Positions 52,890-62,849 are shown, counted from the first letter of the stretch. The stretch: 64,000 nucleotides of DNA from Rhodobacterales bacterium (GCA_002748285.1 PDSA01000026.1:152035-216034), one strand, 5' to 3'. The notes: a model not told the origin generated them from the sequence alone. A program made the numbers and translations.

Positions 52890-54272
52890 CTATAAGGCCG
52901 GTTGGCTGAATGTCACCTGATTGCGCCCTTCCAGTTTGGCGGTATAAAGCGCTTTATCGGCCGCATCAATCAGCTGATTGGCGGTCTGAGCCTGATCCGG
53001 CAGGCCACCCATCGCCACCCCGATGGACAAAGACACCGCGATATTGGGCTTGGCCTTGTCCTGCACGACTTTGGTCTGATTGACCACGCGGCACAGGCGC
53101 TCTGCCGTGATGCGGGCCTGAGCCAGCTGGGTGTCGGGCATCACCACCAGAAACTCCTCGCCGCCGATGCGCGCCACCATGTCAACGGCGCGCAGATTAT
53201 CCTTGAGGCGCTCGGCCACTTCGGCCAGCACCATGTCACCGGCGCTGTGACCATAGGTGTCATTGATGTTTTTAAAGTGATCAAGGTCCAGCACCATCAC
53301 CGCGAAAGGGCGCTTGGTGGTTTTGGAACGCTCGGAAATCCGCGCCAGATGGGGCAGCGCGTAGCGACGGTTGTAAAGGCCGGTCAGCGGGTCGATCACC
53401 GCCATCCGCAACCCATCGCGCACGGTTTTGCGCAGGCGGTCCGCCTGCTGTTTGCGCCGGATCTGGGTTTTCAGACGTAGGCGAAGCTCATCCGCGCTGA
53501 AATCGTCGAACATCAGATCATTGGCCCCTAGATCCAGCGCCGAGGCCGATTTGTCAAACGCATCCTTGGGCACCACCATGATAATGGCGCTATGGCGGGT
53601 ATCGGCACGGCTGCGCAGCTCTGACAGCAGGCGCAGCCCATCGCCGGGTTTGGCCAGATCACAGGTGATAATGAACACATCCGGGGACTGCCCCTTGGGC
53701 ATTTTGGCCAGCGCTTTGTCCTTCGAAATCACCAGAATATCGCTGTCCAGCTTGCCAGCCACCGCGTTTTTCCAAGCCACGGCGGTTTTGTTTTCAGCTG
53801 CAATGATGCCGATGGTCACCGGTTTCAGAAATTCTGCGGCGGTTTCGGCAAACCCCAGATCGCGGCTGGTGCTTTCCCGCAAGCGCAGCTCTTCGTCGGT
53901 GCTGCGGGCCCGCAGCAGGCTGCGCACACGCGCCAGCAGAGTCAATTCGTCCAACGGCCGGGTCATGAAATCATCCGCACCGACGCGTAAGGCTTCGATT
54001 TTGGCACGGTCATTTTTATGCGCGGTCACGATGATGATTGGAATATGCGCCGTTGCCGGGTCGTTTTTTAACGCCCGGCAGACTTCAAGCCCATCTATAT
54101 CCGGCATTTTCAGATCCAATAGGATCAGATCCGGGTCATCCTGACGGGCCTTGGCAAGGGTCTCTTGCCCACCCGAAGCTTGCAGCACCTGATAACACGC
54201 CTCGCCCAACGTGACCTTCATCACGATGCGATTGGTCGCCACATCATCCGCTATCAGAATTTTTCCCGCCAT
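52890..54272 (-). CDS. pleD: PleD-type response regulator diguanylate cyclase
   Basis: This 460-residue PleD homologue makes cyclic-di-GMP. Receiver 1 (1-120) has KILIADDVATNRIVMKVTL with the phospho-acceptor Asp in LILLDLKMPDIDG. Receiver 2 (about 150-275) is degenerate. The GGDEF domain has active-site GGEEF and an upstream RXXD product-inhibition site (RAVDMVARIGGEEF). It is divergent from the DUF3572 gene, the usual partner. Confidence 0.93.
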   Translation of the reverse strand: MAGKILIADDVATNRIVMKVTLGEACYQVLQASGGQETLAKARQDDPDLILLDLKMPDIDGLEVCRALKNDPATAHIPIIIVTAHKNDRAKIEALRVGADDFMTRPLDELTLLARVRSLLRARSTDEELRLRESTSRDLGFAETAAEFLKPVTIGIIAAENKTAVAWKNAVAGKLDSDILVISKDKALAKMPKGQSPDVFIITCDLAKPGDGLRLLSELRSRADTRHSAIIMVVPKDAFDKSASALDLGANDLMFDDFSADELRLRLKTQIRRKQQADRLRKTVRDGLRMAVIDPLTGLYNRRYALPHLARISERSKTTKRPFAVMVLDLDHFKNINDTYGHSAGDMVLAEVAERLKDNLRAVDMVARIGGEEFLVVMPDTQLAQARITAERLCRVVNQTKVVQDKAKPNIAVSLSIGVAMGGLPDQAQTANQLIDAADKALYTAKLEGRNQVTFSQPAL

Positions 54273-54367
54273 TGTGAGAACCCACTTATCAGAATATCCC
54301 TGCTACGATTCAGTTTGTGTTTAGATAGGTTAAGAAATAGTTTCCAAAATCAATGGGAAGGTTAGAA

Positions 54368-54646
54368 ATGCAACAAAAGCAGGCGGAAATTCGCGCAATA
54401 GATGTTCTTGTCTGGTTAATTCGCAACAATGAGTTGTTGCCGGTATTTTTATCGGCCACCGGGGTGACCGCTCAGGATTTACGCGACCAAGCCGGGAATC
54501 CCGTGTTTTTGGGCTCGGTTTTAGATTTTGTCATGCTGGATGATGCTTGGGTTATGGCCTGCTGTGATCAACTGGGGTGGCCCTATGAAGTGCTGATGCA
54601 GGCCCGTCAGGCATTGCCCGGCGGTCAGGATGTGAACTGGACCTGA
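54368..54646 (+). CDS. DUF3572 family protein
   Basis: A 92-residue protein with EIRAIDVLVWLIRNNELLPV and LGSVLDFVMLDDAWVMACCD, which match DUF3572. The family commonly sits next to pleD in alphaproteobacteria. The ATG at 54368 has GGGAAGG at a good distance; the longer start at 54353 lacks one. Function unknown. Confidence 0.82.
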   Translation: MQQKQAEIRAIDVLVWLIRNNELLPVFLSATGVTAQDLRDQAGNPVFLGSVLDFVMLDDAWVMACCDQLGWPYEVLMQARQALPGGQDVNWT

Positions 54647-54698
54647 GCAAGAATCTGTGCTTTTCACAAATCATCACTTCAGCAGGCGGAGCAACAAC

Positions 54699-55415
54699 AT
54701 GTCTCACCCCAATACCCAAACAGGCATTCAAGCGGTATTGTTTGACAAGGACGGCACCCTGTTTGATTTCTACGCAACCTGGGGGGAATGGGTTAAAACC
54801 ATTCTACAGGAAAACAGCCATCAGGATCCACAACGCGCCATCGCGATGGGGCAAGCGATTGGCTATGACGTTCAGACCGGCCAATTCGCCCCGGATTCCA
54901 TGGTGATCGCCGACACACCCGCCGATATCGCCGCCGCTTTGATGCGGTTTTTCCCCGATCACAGTCACAACAGCCTGATAGACTATTTGAATGAGCGCGC
55001 AGCTCAAGCCCCTCAGATCGAAGCCGTCCCGCTCAAGCCGCTCCTAAGGGGGTTGCGCACCCAAGGTTTGCAGCTGGGCGTCGCCACCAATGACGCCCAA
55101 GCCCCTGCCTTGGCGCATCTGCAAGCCGCCGGCATCGCCGAGCTGTTCGATTTTGTGGCCGGATGCGACAGCGGCCATGGCTGCAAACCCGCCCCGGGGA
55201 TGCAGCTGGCTTTTGCCGAAAAAACCAATCTGCCCCCGGCCCGGATTGCCATGGTCGGCGACAGCACCCATGATCTGATCGCAGGCCGAGCCATCGGGAT
55301 GGCCACGGTTGCGGTGCTGACCGGAGTCGCCAAACAGCCGGATTTGTCGCCCCATGCTGATGTTGTCTTGCCTGATATTGGTCATCTGCCTGCCTGGATT
55401 GCTTCATTGCGGTGA
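54699..55415 (+). CDS. HAD-family phosphatase
   Basis: A 238-residue haloacid dehalogenase-type hydrolase resembling phosphoglycolate phosphatase. Motif I is VLFDKDGTLFDF, motif II is LGVATNDAQAP, with the lysine in CKPAPGMQ and motif IV in MVGDSTHDLIAGRAIG. Substrate unproven. The ATG at 54699 has a GGAG upstream. Confidence 0.87.
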   Translation: MSHPNTQTGIQAVLFDKDGTLFDFYATWGEWVKTILQENSHQDPQRAIAMGQAIGYDVQTGQFAPDSMVIADTPADIAAALMRFFPDHSHNSLIDYLNERAAQAPQIEAVPLKPLLRGLRTQGLQLGVATNDAQAPALAHLQAAGIAELFDFVAGCDSGHGCKPAPGMQLAFAEKTNLPPARIAMVGDSTHDLIAGRAIGMATVAVLTGVAKQPDLSPHADVVLPDIGHLPAWIASLR

Positions 55416-55570
55416 TCGCCTTGGCCCTGACAACCGCTCTAAAGAGAGAATCTTTGTAACCCGTTACCAAATCAGCAGATAATCGCAGTTTTAACGATCT
55501 AATTTTCCCTCATTTCCACTTTATTAACCTGTGAAACCTAGCATCGCACCAGACGATCAAGGATGGGTAA

Positions 55571-56170
55571 ATGCACGGGTTAATAAACCGATCGCTGGAA
55601 TTTTTCATAAGCGACACTTACGGAGCAGATATATGGCAGGACGTAGCACGCGGCGCGGGTCTTGGTTTTGCGCATTTTGAATCGATGCTGGAATATGACG
55701 ATTCGCTAACCTATGCGGTGCTGGATGCGGCGGTCATAAGGCTGTCCAAACCACGCGAAATCCTGCTCGAAGACATGGGCACCTATCTGGTCAGCAACCC
55801 CAAGGTTGAGGCTCTGCGACGATTGCTGCGCTTTGGCGGAGTGACATTTGTTGAATTTCTGCACTCTCTAGAGGACCTGCACGGATGGGCCAAATTAGCC
55901 GTTCCCGAACTGAAAATGCCCAAACTGCACCTGACGGAACAAGCGGATTCCGGGTGTTTCAAGCTCAGCAGCGATAGCAGCCATGTCGGTTTTGAACACA
56001 TCTTAATGGGCCTTTTGCGCGCCATGGCTGATGATTACGGCGCGCTGGTTTTGCTGGACCGAACCGATTTTGGCGATGGCCGTGGTGAAATCACGATCCA
56101 AGTGATTGAGGCCAGCTTTGCAGATGGCCGCGACTTTTCTCTTGCCGGTCTGGTTGAGGGAGCCGCGTGA
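55571..56170 (+). CDS. H-NOX-like (HNOB) sensor domain protein
   Basis: This 199-residue stand-alone domain resembles heme-nitric oxide-binding (H-NOX) proteins. It starts MHGLINRSLEFFISDTYGAD, and has LRFGGVTFVEFLHSLEDLHG, where His104 aligns with the proximal heme histidine. The YXSXR motif that holds heme propionates in H-NOX is replaced by FKLSS (130-134). Heme binding may therefore be weak or lost. Its stop overlaps the start of the partner cyclase gene (TGATG), so the two are a coupled pair. Confidence 0.78.
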   Translation: MHGLINRSLEFFISDTYGADIWQDVARGAGLGFAHFESMLEYDDSLTYAVLDAAVIRLSKPREILLEDMGTYLVSNPKVEALRRLLRFGGVTFVEFLHSLEDLHGWAKLAVPELKMPKLHLTEQADSGCFKLSSDSSHVGFEHILMGLLRAMADDYGALVLLDRTDFGDGRGEITIQVIEASFADGRDFSLAGLVEGAA

Positions 56171-57186
56171 TGGAAAAGATTTGCTTAGCCACTGCCGCCC
56201 TGACCCGCCTGATGCCGATGCATGTGGTTCTGGCAGACGACGGCAAAATTCTGCGTTTTGGCGATACGGTCGCAAAACTGTTCCCGGATACGGATTTGAC
56301 AAAAGCAAGCTTCTTTGAGCTGTTCAAAGTGCGCCAACCACAGAACATCAAAACGGTGGCCGATATTGTCGCAACCGATGGTAGCAAACTGCATCTGGAG
56401 TTGAAAAACACACAAGGCACCGCCCTGAAAGCGGTAGGCATTGAGCTGCTTCAGGGGGGCAATCTGCTGATGGATATGTCATTTGGCATTTCTGTCGTCG
56501 ATGCCATCAGCGACTACAATTTGACAATCAGCGATTTTTCCCCAACCGATCTGGCGGTGGAAATGCTCTATCTGCTTGAGGCGAAATCGGCGGCGATGAA
56601 TGAGTCGCGCAAATTGAACACCCGCCTGCAAGGGGCAAAAGTTGCTGCCGAAGAACAAGCCTTTACCGATACCTTGACCGGGCTGAAAAACCGCCGGGCG
56701 ATGGATCATGTGATTGAACAATTGCTTGGGGCGGGTGAGCCATTTGGGCTGATGCAGATTGATCTGGATTATTTCAAAGCGGTGAATGACAATATGGGCC
56801 ACGCCGCCGGTGACTATGTGCTGCGCGAGGTCGCCCGAATCCTAAATGATGAAACCCGGCGCGATGATTTGGTGGCACGGGTTGGAGGCGATGAGTTTGT
56901 GCTGGTGCTAAATCGGTTGACTGATATCGACAAGCTCAATGAAATCGCAGACCGCATCATCCGACGGCTAGAGGTGCCAATTCCATACCAAGATCACACC
57001 TGCCGGATTTCTGCCAGCATCGGCACCACCGTTTCTGATATGTATCAGTCCCCTGATAAGGATCGAATGCTGGGAGATGCGGATATGGCGCTCTATGCCT
57101 CCAAGGATAAGGGCAAAGCCTGCTACACGGTGTTCAGCCCGGAATTGCTCAACCGCGAGCAACCGCAGACCCCACTGGCCTCATGA
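56170..57186 (+). CDS. HNOBA-GGDEF diguanylate cyclase
   Basis: A 338-residue protein with an N-terminal H-NOX-associated PAS-like region (about 1-130, with RFGDTVAKLFPDTDL and GNLLMDMSFGISVVDAI), a short coiled linker (about 130-165) and a GGDEF domain with FTDTLTGLKNRRAM and VARVGGDEFVLV. An RXXD inhibitory site (RRDD) precedes GGDEF, so cyclase activity is likely. The H-NOX-like protein probably modulates it. ATG at 56170 is used; a GTG at 56167 is an alternative. Confidence 0.85.
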   Translation: MEKICLATAALTRLMPMHVVLADDGKILRFGDTVAKLFPDTDLTKASFFELFKVRQPQNIKTVADIVATDGSKLHLELKNTQGTALKAVGIELLQGGNLLMDMSFGISVVDAISDYNLTISDFSPTDLAVEMLYLLEAKSAAMNESRKLNTRLQGAKVAAEEQAFTDTLTGLKNRRAMDHVIEQLLGAGEPFGLMQIDLDYFKAVNDNMGHAAGDYVLREVARILNDETRRDDLVARVGGDEFVLVLNRLTDIDKLNEIADRIIRRLEVPIPYQDHTCRISASIGTTVSDMYQSPDKDRMLGDADMALYASKDKGKACYTVFSPELLNREQPQTPLAS

Positions 57187-57222
57187 TTAGAATATCGTCC
57201 ATGGTTCTTAGACCCACGAATC

Positions 57223-58617
57223 CTAGCCAACCTGCAACAGCCCGTCCTGTTTCAGCCCGGCATAGGTTTCGTCCAACGCTTTGCTGGCCAGCTCAATCAG
57301 CAGATCAATCTCGGATTTGCTGATCACCAGCGGGGGCGCAATGATCATCCGATCTCCGACATGGCGCATCACCAGATTATTGGCAAAACAGCGTTCACGA
57401 CACCGCAACCCCACCGTACCGGCTTCTGCCGCAAATTTGGCCCGCGCCGCTTTGTCCGGGGTCAGAGCCAGACCGGCCATCATGCCATAACTGTTGGCAT
57501 CCCCCACCAACGGATGATCCCCCAGCTCAGCCCATTTTTGCGCCAGATAGGGTGCGGTTTCGCTGCGCACCCGCTCAACCACCTGCTCTTCCTGCAAAAT
57601 CCGCAGATTTTCCATCGCCGCCGCACAGGCCACCGGATGCCCGGAATAGGTATAGCCGTGGTTAAAATCCCCCCCCTCGGCAATCACCTCGGCCACATGA
57701 TCGGCCAGCAAAGACCCCCCGATCGGCAAATACCCCGAAGACATCCCCTTGGCGATCGTCATTATATCAGGTCGGATGGCAAAACTTTGCGCCCCAAACC
57801 AGTTGCCGGTGCGCCCAAAACCGCAAATCACCTCATCGGCGATCAGCAAAATCTCATGCTCATCACAAATCCGTTGAATCTCGGGCCAATAGCTCTCTGG
57901 CGGAATGATCACCCCGCCCGCCCCCTGAATCGGCTCGGCGATAAAGGCTGCCACCTTATCCTCGCCCAGCTCGGCAATCTTGGCCTCCAGCTGACGGGCG
58001 CGCTCCAGGCCGAAGTCCTGCGGGTCACGTTCCCCACCCTCGCCATACCAAAACGGCTGGTCAATATAGCAAATATCCGGGATCGGCAGCCCACCCTGCG
58101 CGTGCATGGCCTGCATCCCCCCCAAGGAAGCCCCCCCCATGGTGGACCCGTGATAGGCATTGCGCCGCGAAATGATCACTTTTTTCTCGGGTTTGCCCCG
58201 GTTGGCCCAATAATGACGTACCAGACGGATATTGGTATCATTGGCCTCGGAACCACCGGAAGCGTAAAACACATGGTTCAAATCCCCCGGAGCCAGCTTG
58301 GCCAGTTTGGCCGACAGCGCAATCACCGGCGGATGGGACGTCTGGAAAAACGTATTGTAGAAAGGCAGTTGCAGCATTTGCGCATGGGCGGCTTCGGCAA
58401 TTTCGTGCCGGCCATAGCCCAGATTGCAACACCACAACCCAGCCATCGCATCCAGAATCTCATTGCCCTCACTGTCACGGATAAACACCCCCTTGGCGCT
58501 GGTGATCACTCGGGTGCCGAGCCGGGCCAATTCAGCATTGGCGGTGAACGGGTGCATGTGGTGGGCCGCATCCAGTTTTTGCAGATCTTCGGTGGGCATA
58601 TTGTGCAGCAGAGTCAT
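57223..58617 (-). CDS. class III aminotransferase (omega-amine/putrescine type)
   Basis: A 464-residue PLP enzyme of the fold-type I class III group. DAMAGLWCCNLGYGRHEIAE, YASGGSEANDTNIRLVRHYW, LLIADEVICGFGRTG and the lysine in IMTIAKGMSSGYLPIGG are all present, matching putrescine/beta-alanine:pyruvate aminotransferases. It may act on amines such as those handled by the glutamyl-ligase operon. The divergent GntR gene is its probable regulator. Confidence 0.87.
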   Translation of the reverse strand: MTLLHNMPTEDLQKLDAAHHMHPFTANAELARLGTRVITSAKGVFIRDSEGNEILDAMAGLWCCNLGYGRHEIAEAAHAQMLQLPFYNTFFQTSHPPVIALSAKLAKLAPGDLNHVFYASGGSEANDTNIRLVRHYWANRGKPEKKVIISRRNAYHGSTMGGASLGGMQAMHAQGGLPIPDICYIDQPFWYGEGGERDPQDFGLERARQLEAKIAELGEDKVAAFIAEPIQGAGGVIIPPESYWPEIQRICDEHEILLIADEVICGFGRTGNWFGAQSFAIRPDIMTIAKGMSSGYLPIGGSLLADHVAEVIAEGGDFNHGYTYSGHPVACAAAMENLRILQEEQVVERVRSETAPYLAQKWAELGDHPLVGDANSYGMMAGLALTPDKAARAKFAAEAGTVGLRCRERCFANNLVMRHVGDRMIIAPPLVISKSEIDLLIELASKALDETYAGLKQDGLLQVG

Positions 58618-58662
58618 GATAGGACGTCCTTATCCGTTGGGGCTCGTCATCCGGGCGGCGAG

Positions 58663-58674
58663 GTGTTATAACAC
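58663..58674. promoter_or_regulatory. candidate operator in the aminotransferase/gntR gap
   Basis: A perfect 12-bp palindrome GTGTTATAACAC lies 45 bases upstream of the aminotransferase ATG and 66 bases upstream of the gntR start. Its place in the divergent gap fits autoregulation by the GntR protein. Confidence 0.45.
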
Positions 58675-58740
58675 GTCAGAGCCTAAAACGCAGCCACGAC
58701 CGGCACAAGCATTTTCTGCCCCCAAGCAAGCGAGCCCCCG

Positions 58741-59436
58741 GTGCCCTACCAACCCGAAACCAAGGCCGACCACCTCAAGCAGCGTTTGCGCAGCGCTCTG
58801 TTACAGGGCGAGTTTGAACCCGGTCAGGTGATCTCGATCCGCAAAATCGCCCAGAGCTATCAGACCAGCGTGATCCCCGCCCGCGATGCGATGCGCGGGC
58901 TGGTGGCCGAAGGGGCGCTGGCATTTCAGGACAGCCGCACCATCGTCGTGCCGCAGATGACGGCCGAGCGGATGCAGCAGATCCGCTTTGCCCGCCTCAG
59001 CTTGGAACCCGAGCTGGTCCGGCGTGCCTTTGACCACCTCAACAGCGCCGATCTGGAGCAACTACGCCACATTGATGCCGGTCTGGATCAGGCGGTGGCC
59101 GCAAATGACACCCACGCCTATGCGCAGGGCAACTACGCCTTTCACTTCCTGATTTATCGCCGCGCCGCCGCCCCGGTGCTTTTGGCACTGGCCGAGACCC
59201 TCTGGTTGCAATACGCCCCCAGTATGCACCGGATTTGCACCTCTTTTGGCGCGGCGGCGATGGCGTGCGATTATCATCGCCGCGCTTTGCGGGCGCTGGA
59301 GCGCAGCGAGCGTGACAATTTTGGCGCGGCGCTGACGGCGGATATTCAGCAGGGGATGGATTTTATCATCGCGCGGCTTATCACCGGACCAGAAAACGAA
59401 ACCCCATCCCAAACAGAGGCTGTTCAACATGTCTGA
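58741..59436 (+). CDS. GntR family (FCD) transcriptional regulator
   Basis: A 231-residue regulator. The N-terminal winged helix includes LKQRLRSALLQGEFEPGQVI and SIRKIAQSYQTSVIPARDAM. The FCD ligand-binding domain has RLSLEPELVRRAFDHL, NYAFHFLIYRRAAAPVL and a late MACDYHRRALRAL with metal-binding histidines. Start is GTG. It overlaps the PhnA-like gene by 8 bases and is divergent from the aminotransferase it probably controls. Confidence 0.87.
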   Translation: MPYQPETKADHLKQRLRSALLQGEFEPGQVISIRKIAQSYQTSVIPARDAMRGLVAEGALAFQDSRTIVVPQMTAERMQQIRFARLSLEPELVRRAFDHLNSADLEQLRHIDAGLDQAVAANDTHAYAQGNYAFHFLIYRRAAAPVLLALAETLWLQYAPSMHRICTSFGAAAMACDYHRRALRALERSERDNFGAALTADIQQGMDFIIARLITGPENETPSQTEAVQHV

Positions 59437-59971
59437 CTCCGCAAATTGCTGCGCCCTATGCGCCGCCCAAACCGGCCTGACCACCCACCCCGTCGGTCCG
59501 GAAAACACCGCAAGCCTTACCCTGTGCGAAACCTGCGCCGCAGCGATGAATGGCGACATTCAAGATGCGCCGCATTGGAAATGCTTAAACGATGCGATCT
59601 GGAGCCCGGATGCGGCGACTCAGGTGCTGGCCTATCGGTTGCTGCACCGGCTGAGCGATCAGGTCTGGGCCCGGGAACTGCTGGAAATCGCTTATCTTGA
59701 GCCCGAGACACTGGCCTGGGCGCAAGCCGGTTTGGCCAGTGACCCGGACGAACCGGCGTTGATCCATCGCGACACCAATGGTGCCCAACTGGCTGGGGGA
59801 GATACCGTGGTTTTGATCAAGGATCTGAATGTCAAAGGTGCTGGCTTTACCGCCAAGCGAGGGACTGCGGTGCGCAATATCTCGCTGGTGCCCGATAATG
59901 AAGCCCAGATCGAAGGCCGGGTGAATGGGCAACGCATTGTGATTTTGACCGAATTCGTCAAGAAGTCTTAG
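59429..59971 (+). CDS. PhnA/YjdM-like protein
   Basis: A 180-residue protein with an N-terminal zinc-finger-like part (CCALCAAQTG and LCETCAAAMNG) and a C-terminal PhnA-type barrel, where LAGGDTVVLIKDLNVKGAGF and KRGTAVRNISLVPDNEAQIE match PhnA/YjdM. Despite the old name, this family is not an established phosphonoacetate hydrolase. Co-transcribed with gntR. Confidence 0.85.
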   Translation: MSDSANCCALCAAQTGLTTHPVGPENTASLTLCETCAAAMNGDIQDAPHWKCLNDAIWSPDAATQVLAYRLLHRLSDQVWARELLEIAYLEPETLAWAQAGLASDPDEPALIHRDTNGAQLAGGDTVVLIKDLNVKGAGFTAKRGTAVRNISLVPDNEAQIEGRVNGQRIVILTEFVKKS

Positions 59972-60049
59972 AAACCCCGGTTCGGTTTCTTTCCGGCTGC
60001 CTCTTCAGAACGATTTTGTGGGCGCCACCACACAGGGCGCGCCCACAAA
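59970..60049. terminator. two hairpins between convergent phnA-like and acnB genes
   Basis: AGAAACC (59970-59976) pairs with GGTTTCT (59984-59990) just after the phnA-like stop. A second, stronger hairpin pairs TTTGTGGGCGC (60015-60025) with GCGCCCACAAA (60039-60049), and can end acnB transcription from the other side. Confidence 0.6.
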
Positions 60050-60062
60050 CTGAATGCTTTGA

Positions 60063-62849
60063 TCAGAAATGCACCGACAATGAATCAATCGGCTTTTTCA
60101 GCGGCGGAGAGAACTTGGTCAGGTCAATGCCCTTCACCGCGGCCTTATATTCCTCAAGCGTCGGGGTTCTACCCAAAATCGCCGATAACACCACGACCGG
60201 GGTCGATGCCAGCAGGGATTCGCCTTTTTTCTCAGGTGAATCTTCGACAACTCGCCCCTTGAACAAACGGGTCGAAGTCGCCAGAACCGTATCGCCCTTT
60301 TCCGCCTTTTCCTGGTTGCCCATGCACAGGTTACAGCCGGGCCGCTCCAGATAAAGGATGTTGTCATATTCCACCCGAGCGGTGCTTTTCGGCGCTGAAT
60401 CGTCAAACTCGAACCCGGAATATTTCTGCAAAACCGCCCAGTCGCCTTCTTCTTTAAGCTCATCAATGATGTTGTAAGTCGGCGCAGTCACCACCAGAGG
60501 GGCCTTGAATTCAACTTTGCCCTGCGTTTCCTCAAGATTGCGCAGCATTTGCGAAACGATTTTCAGATCGCCCTTATGCACCATGCAAGAACCGACAAAG
60601 CCCAGATCGACCTTTTTATTGCCGCCATAATAGGAAATCGGACGGATGGTGTCATGGGTGTAGCGCCGCGAAACGTCTTTGTTGTTCACATCCGGGTCCG
60701 CAATCATCGGCTCCTCAATCTGGTCCAGATCAACCACCACCTCGGCAAAGTATTTGGCGTTGTCATCGGGTCTGAGGGCCGGATTTTCGCCAGATTTGAT
60801 CTCGGCAATCCGTCTATTGGCGATGTCGATCAGCCCTTGCAGAGTTTGGGCGCGGTTGTCCATGCCCTTGTCAATCATGATCTGAATGCGGTGTTTGGAA
60901 ATCTCCAGCGACTCGATCAGCGTTTCATCCTGAGAGATACAAATCGAGGCCTTGGCCTTCATCTCGGCGGTCCAGTCAGTGAAGGTGAACGCCTGATCCG
61001 ACAGCAAAGTGCCGATATGCACCTCGATAATACGGCCCTGGAACACGTTATCGCCGAATTTCTTCAGCATTTGCGACTGGGTGGCATGAACCACATCGCG
61101 GAAATCCATGTAGTCTCTCATGCTGCCTTTGAAGGTGACCTTGACGGATTCCGGGATCGGCATGGTGGCTTCACCGGTGGCCAGCGCCAGCGCAACCGTG
61201 CCAGAATCGGCACCAAAGGCCACGCCTTTGGACATGCGGGTATGGGAATCGCCGCCGATGATCACCGACCAATCATCAACCGTAATATCGTTCAGAACCT
61301 TGTGGATCACATCGGTCATCGGGTGGTAAACACCCTTGGGATCGCGAGCGGTGATCAGGCCAAAATCATTCATGAATTTCATCAGCTTAGGAATGTTTTC
61401 CTGCGCCTTGATGTCCCAAACCGAAGCCGTGTGACAGCCCGATTGATATGCCCCGTCAACGGTGGGCGAAATCACGGTGGCGGCCATGGATTCCAGCTCT
61501 TGCGCGGTCATCAGCCCGGTGGTGTCTTGCGAGCCGACGATGTTCACCTTGACCCGAACATCCGATCCGGCGTGCAACACAACACCGTCAGGCACCCCAA
61601 CCGCGTTTTTGTTGAAAATCTTTTCGACTGCGGTCAGACCCTGACCCTCATGGGTGATATGCTTGGACGGCGCAAAAGCCGATTTCAGCTCAACCCCCAG
61701 AATTTCAGAGGCCACGCTTTGCAGTTTCTTCCCAAACACAATGGCATAAGAGCCACCGGCGCGGATGAACTCGACCTTTTGCGGGGTCAGCGCCGATGAA
61801 ATATCCACCAGCTCTTTATCGCCCTCATAAAGTTTCTTTTCCTTGGTGTTGATGGTCAGAACCTTGCCGGTTTCTACCGAATAGACCTGCTCCAAGATCG
61901 GATCGCCGTTTTCATCCAGCACGGCATTGCCATCGGCATCGACCTTTTTCACCCAGTTTTTCAGATCAATCCCGATGCCGCCAGTCACCCCAACCGTGGT
62001 CAGAAAGATCGGAGAGATCCCGTTGGTGCCCGCCACAATCGGCGCAAAATTGACGAATGGCACATAGGGGCTGGCCTGTTTACCAGTCCACAGCGCCACA
62101 TTGTTCACCCCGGACATACGGGAAGAGCCCACGCCCATCGTGCCCTTTTCCGCAATCAACATCACCCGCGCATCCGGGTGTTGTTTTTGCAACTGCTGAA
62201 TTTCCTGCTGTGCCGCCGGCGAGATCAGGCATTTGCCATGCAATTCACGGTCGGATCTGGAATGCGCCTGATTGCCTGGAGACAGCAAATCGGTGGAAAT
62301 ATCGCCCTCAGCGGCGATATAGGTGACCACTTTGATCTCTTCCTCGACATCGGGCAGCTTGGTGAAAAACTCGGCCTTGGCATAGCTTTCCAGAATTTCA
62401 GTGGCAATCTTATTGCCGCTTTCATGGGCTTCTTTCAGACGATCCGTGTCGGCTTCGTAAAGGAAAACCTGCGTTTTCAGCACCTCAGCGGCCTTTTTGG
62501 CATTCTCAGCCTCATCGCCCAGCGCCAGATCCAGCAGCACTTTTACCGAAGGCCCGCCCTTCATGTGCGACAACAGCTCAAACGCAAAATCGCGCGAGAT
62601 TTCCGGCACTTCGGCTGTGCCCAGAATAATATCTTTCAGAAACCGCGCCTTTTCCCCGGCGGCGCTGGTTGTGCCCGGCAGGGTGTTATAGATGAAAAAC
62701 TGCAGCGAATCGGCACGATCGGCATTGTTGGGGTCTTTGATCTGCGCGATCAGCTCGGCCACCAGTGCGCCATCATCAATTGGCTTGGGGTGCAGGCCTT
62801 GGGTTTTGCGGTTTTCGATCTCGGTTAGGTAATCTGTATACAAGCTCAT
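60063..62849 (-). CDS. acnB: aconitate hydratase B
   Basis: AcnB interconverts citrate and isocitrate in the TCA cycle, often also 2-methylisocitrate. The 928-residue protein has the N-terminal HEAT-like domain (about 1-160), the swivelling domain (GEKARFLKDIILG and later GTMGVGSSRMSGV), and catalytic domains with the 4Fe-4S cysteines in FVGSCMVHKG and ERPGCNLCMGNQ. The ATG at 62849 starts homology (MSLYTDYLTEIENRK); the frame is open to 63050 but unrelated. A palindromic site overlaps its likely promoter. Confidence 0.93.
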   Translation of the reverse strand: MSLYTDYLTEIENRKTQGLHPKPIDDGALVAELIAQIKDPNNADRADSLQFFIYNTLPGTTSAAGEKARFLKDIILGTAEVPEISRDFAFELLSHMKGGPSVKVLLDLALGDEAENAKKAAEVLKTQVFLYEADTDRLKEAHESGNKIATEILESYAKAEFFTKLPDVEEEIKVVTYIAAEGDISTDLLSPGNQAHSRSDRELHGKCLISPAAQQEIQQLQKQHPDARVMLIAEKGTMGVGSSRMSGVNNVALWTGKQASPYVPFVNFAPIVAGTNGISPIFLTTVGVTGGIGIDLKNWVKKVDADGNAVLDENGDPILEQVYSVETGKVLTINTKEKKLYEGDKELVDISSALTPQKVEFIRAGGSYAIVFGKKLQSVASEILGVELKSAFAPSKHITHEGQGLTAVEKIFNKNAVGVPDGVVLHAGSDVRVKVNIVGSQDTTGLMTAQELESMAATVISPTVDGAYQSGCHTASVWDIKAQENIPKLMKFMNDFGLITARDPKGVYHPMTDVIHKVLNDITVDDWSVIIGGDSHTRMSKGVAFGADSGTVALALATGEATMPIPESVKVTFKGSMRDYMDFRDVVHATQSQMLKKFGDNVFQGRIIEVHIGTLLSDQAFTFTDWTAEMKAKASICISQDETLIESLEISKHRIQIMIDKGMDNRAQTLQGLIDIANRRIAEIKSGENPALRPDDNAKYFAEVVVDLDQIEEPMIADPDVNNKDVSRRYTHDTIRPISYYGGNKKVDLGFVGSCMVHKGDLKIVSQMLRNLEETQGKVEFKAPLVVTAPTYNIIDELKEEGDWAVLQKYSGFEFDDSAPKSTARVEYDNILYLERPGCNLCMGNQEKAEKGDTVLATSTRLFKGRVVEDSPEKKGESLLASTPVVVLSAILGRTPTLEEYKAAVKGIDLTKFSPPLKKPIDSLSVHF

